NCBI GenBank assembly: GCA_965644315.1
Contig: CBFFRQ010000017.1
Coordinates: 1 to 64,000, forward strand
Source: Caecitellus pseudoparvulus
Taxonomy: Eukaryota; Bigyra: Bicosoecida
Length of the DNA: 64,000 nucleotides
Direction of reading: 5' to 3'
Shown piece after piece: positions 60,714 through 64,000 of this stretch; positions within the stretch are counted from its first letter, which is position 1; each line of letters begins with the position of its first letter. A program made the position numbers and the translations under genes. The notes below the pieces were generated by a model, which had not been told where the DNA came from, searched no databases, and saw only the letters and a program-made list of their open reading frames with translations.

Positions 60714-61655
60714 ATGGCGTTAAAGTGGCGTGTGAAGGTCCCGACGGTCGTGTCCCAGTCGGCATCGCCAGAGGCCAGCCTCTGCGTTGCCGTGGAGCCT
60801 ACTGGCGAAGCTCTGTCCATGTTGCACAGCCAACTTGCACAGGAGCAGCAGAGGCTGCCGTCCATGTCACCCCCTTCCATCGAACAGAGAGTGTTGCAAA
60901 AGTTGCTGTGGGTGGACCTCTTGCCCTGTTCGCAGAGTGGCTGGCCGCTCTTTGGTGCGTGACATGCGACGGTCGGTGACTTGCTGCACTTTTCCCGCAG
61001 CCCCTCGTGCGCCACCCCTTCTCCAGAGTCTGAGCAAAACAGCGACACAGCATACACACGGCTAGTGGAGGCGCTGCATCTTGACCTGCGGCAGAATGTC
61101 ATTCTGCTGACACTGCCAACGGGAGCCCTCTGCAGCAGTTGTGTGCAGCTGCCGTACTGGGTCCTGACGGTGCTGTTTGCCGGCACAGCTATGGCCATGT
61201 CGAACCCATTCGCCGTCTTGCCCCTGAGCCGCCTCCCAAACCGGCCTGCTCTCTGCCTTACCAAGCATGTGGCTGTGCAGCGCCGGCGTGCTCACGAGTG
61301 CATGCGGGCATGCCTGACTTCTGCGCTGCGCGGCAAGGGCAGCCCTCGGGCAGAGCCGGTGCCGCCCTCTACAACCCTGGCGCCCTCCACCGCCCCGTCC
61401 CCGCAGCCTCGGCGCTTTCGTGGCTGTCTCCCGCCAGCGTCAGCCCTGTTGGTTCAGGCTAACGCGTCCCCCCCACAGGCGCCCTGCGCGGCCAAGGGCG
61501 ACATGCCGGCCCCTGCCAGGGTATGCCGCCAGGCAGTACCCCCAGCATCCGCTCAAGGTATCCCCACGAGGGGGCTGGGGAGCGCTCCGGCCCCGCTGGG
61601 CGGTCGCAAGCGGTCCAGGTCAGACTCGGCGGAAGCGAGCGGCAAGCAGAGCTGA
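60714..61655 (+). CDS. Uncharacterised protein, tentative two-exon model
   Basis: I do not recognise it. An ATG at 60714 opens MALKWRVKVPTVVSQSASPE, which looks coding, and a GC|GTGACA donor at 60958 with an acceptor at 61000 keeps a frame to 61655 (299 residues). The second part contains TAYTRLVEALHLDLRQNVIL, followed further on by YWVLTVLFAGTAMAMSNPF. It then becomes Arg/Pro/Ser-rich, ending GGRKRSRSDSAEASGKQS, which resembles a nuclear localisation signal. Low-complexity composition in the last third means further introns or an earlier stop are possible. The first exon is the best supported part. Confidence 0.35.
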
Positions 61656-61729
61656 AGCTCCAGCCGGCGTCGGTGCAATATACATTCAAGTCCGCGCACA
61701 GGCCCTGGCCCGCACAGCGAGCTTGGGAC

Positions 61730-62868
61730 TCAGCCAGTGCGCGCGCGCTTGGCCTTCTTGGCGCTGCCTGACTTCTTGCTGGCGGCGCCGAGGCCGTCCT
61801 TGACGAACTGGTCCACCACCCAGAAAGTGGCGGGGTCAATGGCGTCGATGTCAATCTCGATGTCATCGGGGTCGATCTTCTTGATGCAGTCGTCGCAGCG
61901 GCTGTCCAGAATCTGCGGGGAGAGGGCGGGGCAGGCGCGGTGTGAGCCAGGCACCACGCCCACTGCGCCGACGACCACGTACCTGCACCAGTTTGCCCAA
62001 GTCCTCGCTGCCGATGAGGTAGATGTTCTGGCTGAAGGCCTTCTTATCAGCCAGGGAGGGTTGCCGCGTCTCCATCTTCATGTCAGCTGCGGACACAGCG
62101 GCAGGGGCGTGATGGGAGCGAGGGAGGAGCACAACGCGGAACTTGCACCCGCGCCTATGCGGCCTGCAGGCTGGCCAGGGGTGCAGACGCACCAGGGTCG
62201 ATCTTGATCTTCTTGAACTTCTCCTGGAAGATCTTCCGCAGGTTCTGGGCCGTCAGGTAGTAGTCCGAGCCGTCCTGCGCACGGTCAGTTCGTCGGCGCG
62301 GCGTGTCACTGTTGATGCAGGGCAGGCCACGCTGCGCTGGCGGCGCACCTGGTTGTAGGTCATGCAGTTGTTCCACACCAGCATCATGTCGTACTCGTAC
62401 TCCAGTGGGTTGTTGTACTCGCCACGGTCCATCTTGGCCTGGAGGGCGGGGAGCGCAATGCCAGCGTGCCGTGTGCTCCAAAAGCCGCGGCGCCGAATGA
62501 ACAACCGCCTGCAGCGCGCACCTGCACCGTGCTCAGGTCCATGGGGTACTTGATGACCTTGGGGTAGTCATGCAGCCCCCACTCCTTCCACCGAACAGGC
62601 TCCAAGAACGGGCCTGTGCGCAGGGGGAGCGGCCGCTTTGCATGGGGACGTTTGCCTCAAATGCACTGCCGGCTCTGCCTGCTCACCGGCATCCTTGTGG
62701 TTCCTGAAGAACGTCAGGATCTTCTGGCACTGTGGGAGGAAGACAAGCACAAGCTCCTGAACATGGGGCACTCTGAGGCCCCTGGCAAGCGCTGCTCCGC
62801 CCACGCACCTGAGCCAAAGCCTCGCTCTTGTGCACGCTGGAGCCAGGTGGCACGCTGTGAGCTGCCAT
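61730..62868 (-). CDS. Compact BET-type protein: one bromodomain plus NET domain
   Basis: Seven exons: 62809-62868, 62687-62729, 62522-62613, 62349-62438, 62193-62274, 61983-62086 and 61730-61912, giving only 217 residues. The bromodomain covers about residues 20-115: CQKILTFFRNHKDAGPFLEP, HDYPKVIKYPMDLSTVQAKM, and YNNPLEYEYDMMLVWNNCMT followed by YNQDGSDYYLTAQNLRKIFQ. The acetyl-lysine-binding Asn is in MTYNQ. The NET domain follows (DLGKLVQILDSRCDDCI, then DPDDIEIDIDAIDPATFWVV, then DQFVKDG) and ends in a basic tail (KKSGSAKKAKRARTG). BET proteins read acetylated histones and recruit transcription machinery. Most are far longer, with one or two bromodomains and long linkers. All six introns preserve the fold. 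Confidence 0.9.
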
Positions 62869-63220
62869 GGCTGGGGGAAGGCTGCGGAGTCCGTGGAGTC
62901 CAGGGAAGGGCAGGCTGTCGACCACGTTGACGTGGGGTCTGGGAACTGCAGGTGGTACGTGTGGAGGTTGCGATTGTAAATTGCCGTGTCCCTGAGAAGG
63001 TGGCCGCGTGCCGGCACCTGCGGCGTCTTGCGCAACACACACGGGGCGCCCCTGGTTCACAGGGTGGGGGATGGGGGCTGGACTTTGGCCACAGTCTGGC
63101 ACAATTGCTTCTCACACACCTCTGATCACTATCAGCGACCAACCTGTTGCTCTTCGGGCACTGCCACGGCTTCGCCGGGGAGTTTCGCGTTTCGACGCAG
63201 CCAGCTCCCGCCGCCTACTC
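62869..63220. promoter_or_regulatory. Divergent intergenic region upstream of the BET gene
   Basis: A 350-base spacer between the BET protein start (minus) and the proposed start of a small basic protein (plus). Frames open here on both strands but carry no recognisable domain. Confidence 0.35.
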
Positions 63221-63769
63221 ATGGAGTGCGTGCTGTGCCCCGGCGCAGGGTCGGTTGCCCCCAAGCGCAGCGCGTCACGAACACACACCCCCTGTCCCAC
63301 CCACAGAGACGGCTGGCGCACCGCAGGCGCGGACAAGCGCAGCTCTCGCGCCCGGCAGGGCTCCTCTCGCTCTGGGCGGCAGTCGGGGCCAACTCGCTCT
63401 GGCGTGCGCAGGACCCGCCCAGGCCCCCGGCGCACCAAGGACGAGCCCCTTGCCCCACCCTCACCCCAGAGCAGCCCCTCACGAGACGCCCCCGCGACGT
63501 TTGACGCCGAGAGCGCCCGTGCCCTGCTGCAGGCCCGGGCTGCAGAGGCGAGCGCGTGGCTGGCCGCCCCCCCTCCGCCCACTGCGCCACTGCACGTGTA
63601 TGAGACGCAGAGCACGCCCAGCACCAACGCATGGGGCAGCAGCAAGCCTGCTGCGGCGCTGCTGGGCTCCACTGTGCCCTTTCCGCAGCGCCTGGCGGCA
63701 GCACGGGATGCGGCCACGGTGGAGGCCAGCCCGGGACAGAGCGCTGCGCCGCCAGGGCTGTCTGCCTGA
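63221..63769 (+). CDS. Small basic Ser/Arg/Pro-rich protein (tentative)
   Basis: The proposed exons are 63221-63225 and 63307-63769, giving 155 residues that begin MEDGWRTAGADKRSSRARQG. The long second exon is one open frame. An upstream in-frame reading to 63008 also exists, but it is Pro/Cys-rich and less gene-like. The ATGGA|GTGCGT donor with a CACAG acceptor fits the splice pattern of this genome. The N-terminal third is strongly basic (SGRQSGPTRSGVRRTRPGPR). A helix follows (FDAESARALLQARAAEASAW), then a stretch with TAPLHVYETQSTPSTNAW. I do not recognise a family. Confidence 0.4.
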   Translation: MECVLCPGAGSVAPKRSASRTHTPCPTHRDGWRTAGADKRSSRARQGSSRSGRQSGPTRSGVRRTRPGPRRTKDEPLAPPSPQSSPSRDAPATFDAESARALLQARAAEASAWLAAPPPPTAPLHVYETQSTPSTNAWGSSKPAAALLGSTVPFPQRLAAARDAATVEASPGQSAAPPGLSA

Positions 63770-63782
63770 CCAAGCAATGCAT

Positions 63783-64000
63783 TCATGTCTGTTTCAGCTG
63801 CTTGGCCACGTCTGCAAGAGCATCCAGCAGGGCGGTGCCCGTGCCGCCCACAGCCCGAGCTGTGGCTGCTGTCACGTCCAGCGCATGCACGCAACCTGCT
63901 GCGTCGCCCACCAGCACCTCCCCCGCCTTGCCAGGCAGCCACAGCAGGCTAGTGAGGGGCGCTGTGGACACCTGCAGTGCCAGCAGGGGCTTCGCGGCGC
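63783..64000 (-). CDS. 3' end of a WD-repeat-like gene (partial)
   Basis: The frame runs off the window edge. The visible C-terminus reads STAPLTSLLWLPGKAGEVLV, then GDAAGCVHALDVTAATARAV, ending ALADVAKQLKQT. The WLPG...LLVGD..G.VHALDV pattern is that of the last blade of a WD40-type propeller followed by a short helix. The identity of the full protein cannot be told from this part. Confidence 0.55.
   Translation of the reverse strand, partial: AAKPLLALQVSTAPLTSLLWLPGKAGEVLVGDAAGCVHALDVTAATARAVGGTGTALLDALADVAKQLKQT

Noticed and set aside
63008-63220. Upstream in-frame extension of the small basic protein
   Set aside because: Pro/Cys/Trp-rich chance-like sequence; a spliced start at 63221 is more consistent with the genome.
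1-64000. tRNA, rRNA, CRISPR arrays, bacterial insertion sequences, viral genes
   Set aside because: I saw no cloverleaf with A/B boxes, no rRNA-like conserved blocks, no regularly spaced direct repeats, and no intact transposase or capsid or polymerase gene.

Overview
This window is nuclear DNA from a GC-rich, gene-dense unicellular eukaryote. Most genes are broken by short spliceosomal introns, about 55-270 nt and mostly 60-100 nt, with GT...CAG borders, and genes sit tens to a few hundred bases apart on both strands. I see no operons, ribosome-binding sites, CRISPR arrays, rRNA or tRNA. A CCDC146/MBO2-like coiled-coil protein and a repeat protein of flagellar type suggest the cell builds cilia. 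Mevalonate diphosphate decarboxylase shows a cytosolic mevalonate pathway, which argues against a chlorophyte green alga. An AP2/ERF DNA-binding domain points to an algal-type or related protist lineage (stramenopile, haptophyte or alveolate). I cannot name the species.

Layout. 1-3.4 kb: a gene-poor block bounded by two clusters of CTAG-containing motifs, with a decayed minus-strand coding region. 3.4-9.5 kb: a VOC/PhnB-like protein, a DHHC-type palmitoyltransferase with altered cysteines, an ankyrin-repeat protein and an AP2-domain protein. 10-19 kb (all minus): a SEN54-like tRNA-splicing endonuclease subunit, a Gly/Gln/Pro-rich FG-like protein, a secreted or membrane-anchored PhoD-like phosphatase, and a MIOS-like GATOR2/SEA subunit that lacks its usual N-terminal propeller. 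19-28 kb (minus): an XK-like multipass membrane protein, a GHMP sugar kinase and a large divergent protein kinase. 28-38 kb: a FYVE protein, D-glutamate cyclase, an RNA polymerase III RPC7-like subunit, linker histone H1, a mitochondrial carrier, an Abl-interactor-like protein, ARV1 and mevalonate diphosphate decarboxylase. 38-50 kb: a giant intronless SKI3/TTC37 protein, dienoyl-CoA isomerase, a PH-domain coiled-coil protein and Bax inhibitor-1. 50-64 kb: an SR-rich multipass membrane protein, the CCDC146-like protein, a YxIxS-repeat flagellar-type protein, a complex III core/MPP-like protein, a sugar transporter, an unknown protein, a very small BET (bromodomain+NET) protein, a short basic protein and the 3' end of a WD-like gene.

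The genes are mostly unrelated housekeeping functions. The organisation is dominated by head-to-head pairs sharing 0.2-0.7 kb promoters: kinase/FYVE, RPC7/H1, Abi/ARV1, MVD/SKI3, PH protein/BI-1 and CCDC146/flagellar repeat protein. Exon borders below were worked out by eye from GT/AG signals, reading-frame continuity and family conservation. Totals divide by three in every case where I give a full model.
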